From the NCBI GenBank assembly GCA_020073705.1, contig JAIQES010000017.1:1-64000 (forward strand): a stretch of 64,000 nt of DNA, in the 5' to 3' direction. Source of the stretch: Terriglobia bacterium. Its GTDB lineage: Bacteria; Acidobacteriota; Terriglobia; Acidiferrales; UBA7541. Of the stretch, positions 26,377 to 36,200 are shown one piece after another (within the stretch, counting starts at the first letter, position 1; every line of letters starts with the position of its first letter). Below the pieces are notes generated by a model. That model saw nothing but the letters and a program-made list of their open reading frames with translations. It had not been told where the DNA came from and made no database searches. A program made the translations under genes and the position numbers.

Positions 26377-28122
26377 GTGAAAACATGCACTTTTGCGACT
26401 CTCGTAATGGTCTTCTCTCTGAACGCGCTGGCGGCAGGCAAGCCGGCGCGTCGTCCAGCGCCGGTGCCGCCGTCGCAACCGGCGGCGGAGGCTACGCCAG
26501 CTCCCGCCCTGGTGACGATGGGCCAGGAGCTTGACCGGGAGCTGCCCATTCTTTCGAAAGTCACTCCGGCAGCTTACTTCATTGGTTATACACTGACGTC
26601 GACGCAGCGGGCCGAAGTCATGGGTTCGAACGGGGCTTTGCTTTCGAGCCAAGAAAGCCGTTCCCGGTGGCTCGAAACACAGGTGCGCGTAGGCAGCTAC
26701 GACCTCGACGACACGCATAAGGTCGGCAACTCCGTCCAGCCCCAGGGCAGCTACGGCACCGCCGTGCCGGTGGAAGATGACGCCGGGGTACTCCGCCGCG
26801 CCATGTGGCTGCAGACCAATAAACAGTATCGGGCTGCCTCAGAAGCTCTGATCAAGATCAATACGAGCAAGGAAGTGCAAGCGCAGACCGCCGAAGAACA
26901 CGCGCCGGATTTTTCCCGCGAGCAACCGCATGTGTTCTACAGCCCGGAAATCTCCTTTCAGCTCGAGCGCAAGCCTTGGGAGGAAAGAGTCCGATTGTAC
27001 ACGCGCGCATTTCGCGCCTCGCCGCAAATCCTGAACTCGATCGTCACGTTTAGCGCGCTGGGGCAAAATCAGTACCAAGTTACCAGCGAAGGCACGCGCT
27101 TGCAGTTCGGCCAGATCCATTACCGGCTGGAATTGTTCATCCAGGGCAAGGCGCCCGATGGGATGGACATCAACCGCTATTACAATTTTGACTGGACCGA
27201 CCCAGCTAACGCGCCGGACGACAAAGCCGTGCTCGCCGAAGGACAGGTCCTCCGCAAGGAACTCGAGGCGCTGGTGGCCGCGCCGCTGGTCGAGCCTTAC
27301 GCGGGTCCCGCGCTTCTTACCGGCCGCGCCACCGCGGTTTTTTTTCACGAAGTCTTCGGGCACCGCTCCGAGGGCTTCCGTCAGAAAGACATCAGCGAAG
27401 GCCAGACCTTCGCGCGGAAGGTCGGCGAACAGATTCTTCCGAATTTTCTTTCGATCTACGACGATCCGACCGAGAAGACCATCGGCAAGGAGATGTTGCT
27501 CGGCTACTACCCGTTCGATGACGAGGGCATTCCGGCCGAGCGTGTCACGTTGGTGGACCGGGGGATTTTGCGGAATTTTGAAATGTCGCGCCAGCCGCTC
27601 ACCGGATTTTTGCATTCCAACGGCCACGGGAGACGCCAGATCGGCGCGCAGCCGGTTTCGCGCCAGGGCAATCTGATCGTTCAAAGCAGCCGCAGCGTGA
27701 CCAACGCCGAGCTGCGCAAGAAATTAATCGAGGAAATCAAACGCCAGGGGAAATCGTTCGGCCTGCTGATTGACGACATCGCCGGCGGTTTCACGTTCAC
27801 CGGCCGCGGCCAGCCGCAGGCGTTTCAGGTGCAACCTCTGGTCGTTTATAAGGTGTTTGCGGATGGACGCCCCGACGAACTGGTCCGCGGCGTGGATATC
27901 GTCGGCACGCCGCTGGTTTCGCTCACCAAGATTCTCGCCACCGGCGACACACCCGAAGTCTTCAACGGATATTGCGGCGCAGAATCGGGTTCTGTGCCCG
28001 TTGCCGCGGTCGCTCCGGCCATCCTTATTTCCGAAATGGAAGTGCAGAAGAAGCAAACTTCGACCGACAAACCGCCCATCCTGCCGCCGCCTGCGCATGA
28101 TCCGGAAGGAGCGCGTCCATGA
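26377..28122 (+). CDS. Exported TldD-like metallopeptidase
   Basis: A 581-residue TldD/PmbA-superfamily protein. Unlike cytosolic TldD, it begins with a likely signal peptide (MKTCTFATLVMVFSLNALAAG) followed by a Pro/Ala-rich linker. The zinc motif HEVFGH (HExxxH) is at residues 324-329, the place of HEAIGH in TldD, followed by RSEGFRQK. TldD forms a heterodimer with TldE and cuts unfolded peptides. The GTG at 26377 was preferred (GGAG upstream, signal peptide begins there); an ATG at 26350 adds 9 residues. The end overlaps the next gene by ATGA, which encodes the TldE-like partner. Confidence 0.85.
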   Translation: MKTCTFATLVMVFSLNALAAGKPARRPAPVPPSQPAAEATPAPALVTMGQELDRELPILSKVTPAAYFIGYTLTSTQRAEVMGSNGALLSSQESRSRWLETQVRVGSYDLDDTHKVGNSVQPQGSYGTAVPVEDDAGVLRRAMWLQTNKQYRAASEALIKINTSKEVQAQTAEEHAPDFSREQPHVFYSPEISFQLERKPWEERVRLYTRAFRASPQILNSIVTFSALGQNQYQVTSEGTRLQFGQIHYRLELFIQGKAPDGMDINRYYNFDWTDPANAPDDKAVLAEGQVLRKELEALVAAPLVEPYAGPALLTGRATAVFFHEVFGHRSEGFRQKDISEGQTFARKVGEQILPNFLSIYDDPTEKTIGKEMLLGYYPFDDEGIPAERVTLVDRGILRNFEMSRQPLTGFLHSNGHGRRQIGAQPVSRQGNLIVQSSRSVTNAELRKKLIEEIKRQGKSFGLLIDDIAGGFTFTGRGQPQAFQVQPLVVYKVFADGRPDELVRGVDIVGTPLVSLTKILATGDTPEVFNGYCGAESGSVPVAAVAPAILISEMEVQKKQTSTDKPPILPPPAHDPEGARP

Positions 28123-30014
28123 ACTGCCCTAGGAAGAGTTTCGAGTCGAAGATTTTCGCTGCGATTTTCTTTGCCATGCTCACGCTCGCACTGATTCTGG
28201 CGAAGCCCGCCGAGGCCGCTCCTGCGAAACACGCGGCTGCGACGCCTTCCCAACCACAGCAGGCTGCGGCGGCGGACTCCGACAAGACGCTGGCCGCCAT
28301 GCAGGATGAACTCGACCGTTCCCGCCAGCGCCTCGTGCTGAAAATTCCGGACAAGAGTGAACCAGCGCGCCCCTACTATATCCAGTACCGCATTCTCGAT
28401 CTGGACGTCCGCACTATCGTCGCGGAATTTGGCGCGCTGATTTCCTCGACCACCGGGCGCAACCGCATCATGAGCGTGGATGTCCGGGTCGGAAACTATA
28501 ATCTCGACAGCTCCAACTTCATCACCGACGAGGGTTTCAGCGGCTTTTTGGGTTCGACAGGCACGGTCGGCATCGACCGCGATTATGATTCGCTGCGCCA
28601 GGACCTCTGGCTGGCCACCGATCAGGCGTTCAAGGCCGCCGTCGAAAACTTTTCCAAGAAACAGGCATTTGTTTCGCGCCTGGCGAACGCGCCGAGCATT
28701 CCCGATTTATCTCCCGCGGCTCCTACCGTGGCCGTTGAGCCTCTCCGCGAGCCGGATTGGACCACGCGGAACTGGGAGCAGGAAGCCAAGGCGGTTTCCG
28801 CGGCTTTGCGCGCATTTCCGCAGTTGTACAGCTCTCGCGTCACCTACCGCCTGATCTACACAACAAGTTACCTGCTCAATAGCGAGGGGACTAAGATCCG
28901 CGCCAATCGCAGCCTGGCGGCGATTGAAGCGAGCCTCGAGACGGAATCCGGCGATGGCATGCCGTTGCACAATTTTCTCGCCGTCTACCGCAGCCGTCCC
29001 GCTGGGTTGCCCGCTGCAGAAGTCGTGCGCAAGGACCTCGAGCAGGCCGGGGAGCAGTTGATCGTGCTTCGTGCGTCGCCCCCTGCGGCCGATTATGACG
29101 GCCCGGTGTTGTTTGAAGCGCCCGCAGCGGGTTCGCTGCTGGCGCAGATGCTTGGGCCGTCTCTATCCGGCGCGCGCGGTCCGCTCGCGATGCAATCGGC
29201 TTTTGATCAACTGATGGATCGGCTGGGCGGACGCAGTGAATGGACTGGTAAGCTAGGTACGCGCGTCTTCCCAACCAACGTCTCCTTGGTGGACGACCCG
29301 GCGGAAAAACAGTTCGCGGGACAGGATCTGCTCGGCACCTATACGGTGGATGAAGAAGGCGTGAAGGCGCAACGTGTGCAAGTCGTCGAGAATGGAATTC
29401 TACGGGATCTGCTGATGTCGCGCCGCCCGGGTCCGGATCTCGGCCACTCAAACGGTCATGGCCGCGCGGCGTATCTCGGCGACCCGCACCCCTTAATCAG
29501 CAATCTCTTTTTTACTTCCACGGCCGCCGAATCCCCGGCCGACCTGAAAAAACAATTCCTGGATGCATGCAGGCAGAACGGGAACAAATGGTGCCTTATC
29601 GTTCGCGCGATGGATAATCCCGTCTTGGGCGTGCGCGAACAGGACGAACTCTCCGACCTCGTAATGGGTGCAGCGTCCGGCGCCGCCACTGGCGACCGCT
29701 TGCCGCTGCTTGTGTATCGAGTCAACGTCGACGATGGGCGGGAAACGTTGATTCGGGGCGCGCGGCTCAGCGGACTCACGCTGCGCGCGATGCGCAATAT
29801 TGCCGGCGTCGGAAGCGATGCCACTCCATTCAACTTCACGCAAAGCCAACAGACTGGTTTTTCCGGGACTGCGCTGGCCGCATTCGGATCGGCTGACTCG
29901 GGCGTTCCAGCTACGGTGATTGCGCCTTCGCTGCTGTTCGACGACGTCGAGGTTCATGGCGCACGCGGTGAGCCGCGGCGTCTTCCGCTGGTTCCTTCGC
30001 CGCCGATGAATTAA
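28119..30014 (+). CDS. Exported TldE-like protein, partner of the TldD-like peptidase
   Basis: A 631-residue protein of the same superfamily. It has an N-terminal signal anchor (about residues 10-31, IFAAIFFAMLTLALILAKPAEA) and a helical linker, then the TldD/PmbA-type fold. The HExxxH motif is absent: the matching place reads VLFEAPAAGSLLAQML. TldE-type subunits likewise lack the metal site and shape the active chamber. The YTVDEEGVKAQRVQVVENGILRDLLMSRRPG block parallels the partner's DDEGIPAERVTLVDRGILRNFEMSRQPL. The ATGA overlap with the upstream gene suggests balanced production of a pair. Confidence 0.8.
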   Translation: MNCPRKSFESKIFAAIFFAMLTLALILAKPAEAAPAKHAAATPSQPQQAAAADSDKTLAAMQDELDRSRQRLVLKIPDKSEPARPYYIQYRILDLDVRTIVAEFGALISSTTGRNRIMSVDVRVGNYNLDSSNFITDEGFSGFLGSTGTVGIDRDYDSLRQDLWLATDQAFKAAVENFSKKQAFVSRLANAPSIPDLSPAAPTVAVEPLREPDWTTRNWEQEAKAVSAALRAFPQLYSSRVTYRLIYTTSYLLNSEGTKIRANRSLAAIEASLETESGDGMPLHNFLAVYRSRPAGLPAAEVVRKDLEQAGEQLIVLRASPPAADYDGPVLFEAPAAGSLLAQMLGPSLSGARGPLAMQSAFDQLMDRLGGRSEWTGKLGTRVFPTNVSLVDDPAEKQFAGQDLLGTYTVDEEGVKAQRVQVVENGILRDLLMSRRPGPDLGHSNGHGRAAYLGDPHPLISNLFFTSTAAESPADLKKQFLDACRQNGNKWCLIVRAMDNPVLGVREQDELSDLVMGAASGAATGDRLPLLVYRVNVDDGRETLIRGARLSGLTLRAMRNIAGVGSDATPFNFTQSQQTGFSGTALAAFGSADSGVPATVIAPSLLFDDVEVHGARGEPRRLPLVPSPPMN

Positions 30015-30171
30015 GACAACGAGGCATGGGCGTTTTGCCCTCTGGCAGGATCGGGGCGAAGGGCCGCGCTACCTCGTCACCGCCATATCGCATTCGTATT
30101 TTGTTTCATGGCGCGACCGCAATATGCGACTGTGCGCAGGTTCGCGCCGCGCTTTCCACATCGCGCCATCG

Positions 30172-30177
30172 TATAAT
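30172..30177 (+). promoter_or_regulatory. Probable -10 box of the CDF gene
   Basis: TATAAT at 30172-30177 lies inside the longest open frame but 46 bases before the ATG at 30224, which supports that ATG as the start. The -35 region is weak. Confidence 0.4.
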
Positions 30178-30223
30178 CCTTTCGAGGATCCCCATCACAC
30201 GCTCTTCCAGTTCGGTCAAGCAG

Positions 30224-31627
30224 ATGGCGGCGCTCGGGTCGATCGGCTCCGCTGTAGTCCTGGTGGGGCTCAAGGTGTTTCTTGCCGTCGCCACCGGGAG
30301 CCTCGGTGTGCTTTCCGAAGCGCTGCACTCGGGTCTTGATCTGATCGCTGCAATCCTGACGTGGCTTTCGGTGAGGGTCTCTGACCGCCCGGCCGATTCC
30401 GATCACACGTATGGCCACGGCAAAATCGAGAATTTTTCAGCATTTGTCGAAACCGGTCTGCTGCTGGCCACTGCAGTGTACATCATCGTCGAGGCATTCG
30501 TTCGCCTGCTGTACAAGCGAGTGCACCTGGAGCCAAACCTGCTTGTCATTTTGATTCTCGGTTTCGCGATGTGCATTGATTTGGTCCGCTCACGTGCGCT
30601 CGCCCGGGTCGCCCGTGAGTACCCGAGTGAGGCACTCGAAGCGGATGCGCTCCATTTCTCCACCGATGTCTGGAGCACGTTCGCCGTGATTTTGGGAATA
30701 GCCGCGGTCTGGATTGGCCAGCAGACCGGCGTGCCATGGATGCAAAACGCTGACCCCATCGCCGCGCTCGTCGTTGCAGCCATCGTGATCCGGGTGAGCT
30801 CGCAGCTGGGAAAACGCACTCTAGGCGCGCTGCTCGACGCAGCACCCGCGGGCCTGCAGGAGCGCGTCGCGGCGGCGGTCGCGGGCCTGGACGGCGTGCT
30901 TACCACCGAGCGTGTACGCGTGCGCCGCGCTGGGAACCAACACTTCGTGGATGTCACCATCAGCGTGCCGCGCTCAACCAGTTTCGAACAGGTGCACGCC
31001 ATTTCCGATGCCGTCGAGCATCGCGTTGGAGAAATCGTTCCCGCCGACGTGATGGTTCACATGGAGCCGCGCGCTGCCGCAGGGGAACATCTATTTGATA
31101 GGATTCGCGCGATCGCCGCGCGGCGCGGCCTGTCCGTCCATGAGCTTTCCGCGCACCAACTCGATGGGCGGTTGTTCATCGAGATGCACCTGGAAGTGCC
31201 CGAGCAATTGAGCCTGCGGGATGCGCACCGCAGGGCTTCGGAACTCGAGGAAGAAATCCGCACGCTGGCTGATGTCTCCGCTCCCGCGACCGGCGCCGCT
31301 CCCATCGTGAATATCCACATCGAACCGCTCGGCACTCACATCGCGGCTGTGGATGGCCAGCACGGCGAAATGACAGGTCTCGGCCGCGTGATCGAGGATT
31401 ACATCAATACCTTGCCACGTGAATACCCCGAACTGGTGGATTGCCACGAAGTTCACGTCCGCCCGGTGGAAAACAAGATTCTGGCCTCGTGTCACTGCGC
31501 CATGGACGGCAGCCTGCCCATCACACAGATCCATGACGTCACCGCCGCACTGGAAGACCGCGTGAAGGAACGCTTTCCGCAGGTCGCCCGCGTTACCATC
31601 CACCCAGAGCCTGTCGAAGAGGGCTGA
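30224..31627 (+). CDS. Cation diffusion facilitator with a three-fold C-terminal region
   Basis: CDF proteins exchange Zn, Fe, Mn or Co for protons. Six membrane helices span about residues 5-205, with metal-site residues in EALHSGLDL (His36, Asp40) and ALHFSTDVWS. Normal CDFs end with one cytosolic domain of about 80 residues and total about 300. This one has 467 residues and three related alpha/beta segments in a row, ending in VTIxVPR..VMVHMEPR, FIEMHLEVP..VNIHIEPLG and ILASCHCAM..VTIHPEPVE. Each ends in a V-x-I/V-H-x-E-P strand. I used the ATG at 30224, as the frame upstream contains a -10 box. Confidence 0.88.
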   Translation: MAALGSIGSAVVLVGLKVFLAVATGSLGVLSEALHSGLDLIAAILTWLSVRVSDRPADSDHTYGHGKIENFSAFVETGLLLATAVYIIVEAFVRLLYKRVHLEPNLLVILILGFAMCIDLVRSRALARVAREYPSEALEADALHFSTDVWSTFAVILGIAAVWIGQQTGVPWMQNADPIAALVVAAIVIRVSSQLGKRTLGALLDAAPAGLQERVAAAVAGLDGVLTTERVRVRRAGNQHFVDVTISVPRSTSFEQVHAISDAVEHRVGEIVPADVMVHMEPRAAAGEHLFDRIRAIAARRGLSVHELSAHQLDGRLFIEMHLEVPEQLSLRDAHRRASELEEEIRTLADVSAPATGAAPIVNIHIEPLGTHIAAVDGQHGEMTGLGRVIEDYINTLPREYPELVDCHEVHVRPVENKILASCHCAMDGSLPITQIHDVTAALEDRVKERFPQVARVTIHPEPVEEG

Positions 31628-31650
31628 TTGAATTGGGAGTGGAATCGGCA

Positions 31651-31664
31651 GCCCCTCGCGGGGC
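31651..31664. terminator. Short hairpin between convergent genes
   Basis: GCCCC and GGGGC pair around TCGC, between the stop codons of the CDF gene and the minus-strand GT39 gene. There is no T run, so a terminator role is uncertain. Confidence 0.3.
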
Positions 31665-31686
31665 CTCGGGGTAAAGAGTGCCCGTC

Positions 31687-33198
31687 CTACTCTCGCCGGT
31701 GAGCCCAGAGCAGCGCGACCAGCGCAAGAACCGCTGGATAACAGGTGACAACGTAACGAGGTTCGGGCGCCTCAACGGTTGTCAGAAACGCCGTGCGTAC
31801 CAGCAGGTAAGCCAGCAGCAGCGCGATGCCCCAAAGATTCGGCGCTTCGAGCGTGTGCGACCGAGCGCCGCCCGCGCTGCCTGCGTGCCACGCAGCCCAA
31901 ATTCCGCCCAGGGCGAGGGCAATGTACAAATAATTTAGGGCGCCTAACCCGGCGGTCGTCAAGAAATCCATGCGGGAATCTTCCCAGTTCTCTGAAATAG
32001 GCCAGAGTTTCCCGTTGATGGGCAGTAGTTCCGTTCGCGGTGTAAACCAGATTGATAGAGCGCGCCCGAATGGCACCCAAGCATAGGTTCTCAGCGGGTG
32101 CTGCTTGGTTCGCTCGTGGGCGATGTTGGCAAATTCGTGATCTACTTCGGGCGAGATGTCCAGGTGCGGACTGTGGTTGTACTCATCGAACAAAGATGCG
32201 ACTCGCGCCCTTTCCCCCGGTGAGTCGAAAGCCACGGTAGGAAGGTCGTCGATGTCCATGCGCTCTTCTCCGATCCTCCAGACGGTCACATACACATCGC
32301 GGTACCGCACCAACCAAGTCTTCGTCCACGCATAGTAACCGGCCGGAGCGTATTCACCGGGCAGTGTGGTGTATCGTGGCGCCAGAACTTGCAGCTCATG
32401 CAGCGCGATGAAATTGCGCGCCGCCCAGGGCACCAGCGGCAGCGAGAATGCGCCGGCCATCGCCGCGCCGGCCAGCACCACTTTGCGCAAGCCGAGAGAC
32501 CTCCACCAGCGGAGCATAAACAGTACGCCCGCCACCGCAAGCAGCAGCGGCATTTCCGGACGTACCAGGGTCGCTACACCTGTCAGGAATGCACCGAGAC
32601 AGCTGACCACCCGCCCGGTTATCACTCGACGATGACCGTTATAGGAAAACCCGGTTGTTTCCCGTCTCAGGCCCAGCACGAAACAGACGAGCGCAGCCGT
32701 AGCGAGAAACGTGACAAGAACTTCGGTCAGAACAACAGCAGAGTAGTTCGCTACAAATGGGCAAGTTGCAGAGAGCCACAACCCCGCAATGGCGACCCGC
32801 CGTCGGGCGATCACCGGAGCCAGCGTCACAGCAATCGCCGCAGTGAGGAAACAGGCGCCCAGATCCAACGCAACCTGAGACAACACAATCGCACGGATGG
32901 AGCGTCCAAATAACATAGCGACTCCGGCGAGAAAGGCCGGATAGCCCGGCATCCGGAGGTCGGTCGGCGCCAATCGGCCGTTGATCCAGAGGCCATAGAC
33001 ATGATGGTCGGCCCAATTGCGCGCGAGCTGAAGATATGTTTTACTGTCACCTGCCGAGGCCGGGAAACGCAAGGCGAACAGCAGCCGCAACGCAAGCCCC
33101 ACTAGCATGGCCAGGAATGCATGCGCGCGAAGGCGGGTGACGCCATCGCGCCGTGCAAGTATCATCGAACGTTTATCGGCAAGCTGGTGCGCCGCCAT
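31687..33198 (-). CDS. GT39-type membrane glycosyltransferase
   Basis: This 503-residue protein has about 10 membrane helices. After the first helix the segment FPASAGDSKTYLQLARNWAD carries the Asp expected for the catalytic acidic site of ArnT/PMT-type (GT39, GT-C fold) enzymes, which use polyprenyl-phosphate sugars. A further clue is LRMPGYPAFLAGVA. The donor, acceptor and product cannot be read from sequence. It diverges from the fusion gene at 33238 with only 39 bases between start codons, so the two may share a promoter region and work on the same glycan. Confidence 0.82.
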   Translation of the reverse strand: MAAHQLADKRSMILARRDGVTRLRAHAFLAMLVGLALRLLFALRFPASAGDSKTYLQLARNWADHHVYGLWINGRLAPTDLRMPGYPAFLAGVAMLFGRSIRAIVLSQVALDLGACFLTAAIAVTLAPVIARRRVAIAGLWLSATCPFVANYSAVVLTEVLVTFLATAALVCFVLGLRRETTGFSYNGHRRVITGRVVSCLGAFLTGVATLVRPEMPLLLAVAGVLFMLRWWRSLGLRKVVLAGAAMAGAFSLPLVPWAARNFIALHELQVLAPRYTTLPGEYAPAGYYAWTKTWLVRYRDVYVTVWRIGEERMDIDDLPTVAFDSPGERARVASLFDEYNHSPHLDISPEVDHEFANIAHERTKQHPLRTYAWVPFGRALSIWFTPRTELLPINGKLWPISENWEDSRMDFLTTAGLGALNYLYIALALGGIWAAWHAGSAGGARSHTLEAPNLWGIALLLAYLLVRTAFLTTVEAPEPRYVVTCYPAVLALVALLWAHRRE

Positions 33199-33237
33199 TG
33201 GTAGCCTTCCGCGAGGCAGCTAGCTTGGAATAAGTGC

Positions 33238-36200
33238 ATGAAGCCACGCAAGCCTATATTCTACGATGAGAGACGCCGCCGATGGCGCCGCACGAGCAGA
33301 GTGTTGGAAATCACCGGCGCGGTCTTCACACTTCTGCTGGTCACATTTTTCATCAGCGTTCTCGTCAGCCCTAGTTTGCCTGAACCGCTACTGCCCACCA
33401 ACCGCAGCATGCTCCATCCGGTCGCGGGAAAAAGCCGAACGCGAATTCCGTTAAAAAGAACCGGGCGGCACCGCCGCGTCGCGGCCCTGGGCCAGGTGCC
33501 GGCAGCGTATGACCCGCTGCGTGCCGCTTTTTATGTGAGCTGGGACCCGACGTCGCTCGCCGCGCTCCAGCAGCATTTCCGCGAGATTGACGTGCTCATT
33601 CCCGAGCGGCTGCACTCCATCACGGCCGACGGCCGCCTGGATGTCGAAGCTGATCCCAAACTTGCGGCGTGGTTGCAATCATTGCGGCAAACCTCCGGCA
33701 TCGCAATCCCCACGATGCCGCTGCTAAACAATTCCGATGGGACAAACTGGCTTACGGATAATATGGCGGCCATGCTGAAAAGCAGCACGGCGCGCCAGCA
33801 CCTTGCACAACAAGCGGTGCAGTACATCACGCAAAACCAGTTCGCCGGCCTGGTTGTGGACTTTGAAGAAATCCCCGAGAAGAGCCAGAAAAACTTTCGT
33901 GATTTTGTCGCCGAGCTTGCGGCAGACTTGCATGGTTCCAACCTCAAGCTGATGGTTTGCCTCCCTGCGGCCGACTGGGCGTACGACTACGCCGGCATCG
34001 GCAAGTCTGCCGACGCCATCATCCTGATGAATTACGACGAGCACTGGCGCACTTCGGCGCCGGGCCCCATTGCTTCGCAGGAATGGTTTGTGAGGAACAT
34101 CAGCACGATCTTGAAGCTGGTGCCGCCGCAAAAACTGGTCATGGGCATCGCCAACTACGCCTACGACTGGCCCAGCGAATCCGGCAAGAAGGCCCGCGCA
34201 CAAGCGCGCGTCGAAAGCTTCCAGGAGGCCATTGTTACATCCACCGAATCGGAAGCACAGGTTCAGTTCGATCCGGACTCGCTCAACCCCTACTTCTCTT
34301 ACTCCGACGAGGATGAAATTGTCCATCAAGTCTGGATGCTCGATGGCGTCACGGCCTACAATGAGCTGCGCGCCGCCGAACGAGCCGGCGTGCAAGGCAC
34401 CGCGCTGTGGCGCCTGGGCTCGGAAGACCCCTCGATCTGGCCCATCTGGGATGTCGTGCGGCCTGATGATGCCGCTCGCGCAAAGCTTGAGGATATGCCC
34501 CCGGGATACGATCTAATTCTTGAAGGGAACGGCGACATCTGGAAGATCGCGGACACGCCTCAGAAGGGCCGCCGCACGATCCGGTTCGATCCGGCGACGG
34601 GCACGATTGTCGAGGACAATTATCAGGCACTTCCGTCTTCCTACCGTATCTTTCAAATGGGCGCCGTGCCACATAAGATCGCCCTCAGTTTCGACGACGG
34701 ACCCGACCAACAATTCACTCCGAAAATTCTCGATATTTTGAAGGAAAAACACGCCCCGGCGACTTTTTTCGTCATCGGAAGCGTCGCCAACGACGCCCTG
34801 GGGCTGCTCAGGCGTGAGTACACCGAAGGGCACGAGATTGGCAACCACACTTACACACACCCGCACTGGAACGATGTCTCTCGGACGCAGATTGACGTCG
34901 AGCTCAACGTCACGGAGCGTCTGCTGAACAGCACTCTGGGCGTCAAGACGCTGCTCTTCCGGCCGCCGTATGGCATCGACCACCAGCCGGAAACCGCCGA
35001 CGAAGTTGCGCAACTCCCTATTGCTCAATCCATGGGCTATCTGATCATTGGCGCGCGAATCGATCCGCACGATTGGGGCGAGCCCGGCGGTGTGCCACCC
35101 GCGCCCGCGCCGGTGATCGCGCAGCGTGTGCTGGAGCAAGCGCGCGACAATGTCGGCAACATCGTCCTGCTGCACGATGGGGGCGGCGACCGGACGCGAA
35201 CCGTACTGGCTCTGCCGCAAATCATTGACGGCCTGCGCGCGGCAGGATTCACGATTGTCCCCGTGTCGGAACTTGTCGGGCAGACGCGCGCCCAGCTCAT
35301 GCCGCCGCTTTCGTTCCGAGAGCGGGTAGTGGCCCGCGCCGACGGGCTCATCTTCACGATGTATGAATGGTCGCGGTTAAGTGTTGCGTTTATCTTCGTG
35401 CTGGGCATCGGCCTGGTCAGCGCCCGCGCGATCGTCGTCGGCCTGCTCGCGATCATTGAGAAGTTCCGCCCCGCTCCACCCGATCATCCAGACTTTCAAC
35501 CGCCGGTCAGTGTTCTCATACCGGCTTACAACGAAGAAGAGGTCATTATCTATACAGTTAATTCGGTGCTCGAATCTGACTACCCGAGGCTGGAGGTTAT
35601 CGTTGTCGACGACGGCTCAACCGACAATACTGGTGAATTACTCGATGAACAATTTGGTCACAATCCTGCCGTGCGCGTGATTCACCAGCCCAACCACGGC
35701 AAGTCCGCAGCGCTTTCGCACGCCCTGGCTGAGGCTTCGAGCGGTATCATTGTCACCATTGACGCGGACACTACGGTCGAGCCGGACGCGGTGAGCAAAC
35801 TCGTCCGGCACTTCGCCAATCCCCGGGTGGGTGCCGTCGCCGGCAACGTGAAGGTCGGAAACCGAGTCAGTTGGCTCACTCGCTGGCAGGCGCTCGAATA
35901 CGTCACGAGCCAGAACCTCGAAAAGCGCGCCTTCGATCTGCTCGATTGCATTCCGGTCGTCCCCGGCGCCCTGAGCGCATGGCGCGCTCAGGCGATGCAC
36001 GATTGCGGCGGTTTCACTGCCGACACGGTCGCCGAAGACACGGATTTAACCATCACGATCCGCCGTGCCGGTTGGAAAATCAATTATGAGGAGGAAGCGA
36101 TTGGCTGGACCGATGCTCCTGAGACGGCGTCTGCGCTTGTCCGCCAGCGTTTCCGCTGGACGTTCGGCACCTTGCAGTCGTTCTGGAAGCATCGTGACAC

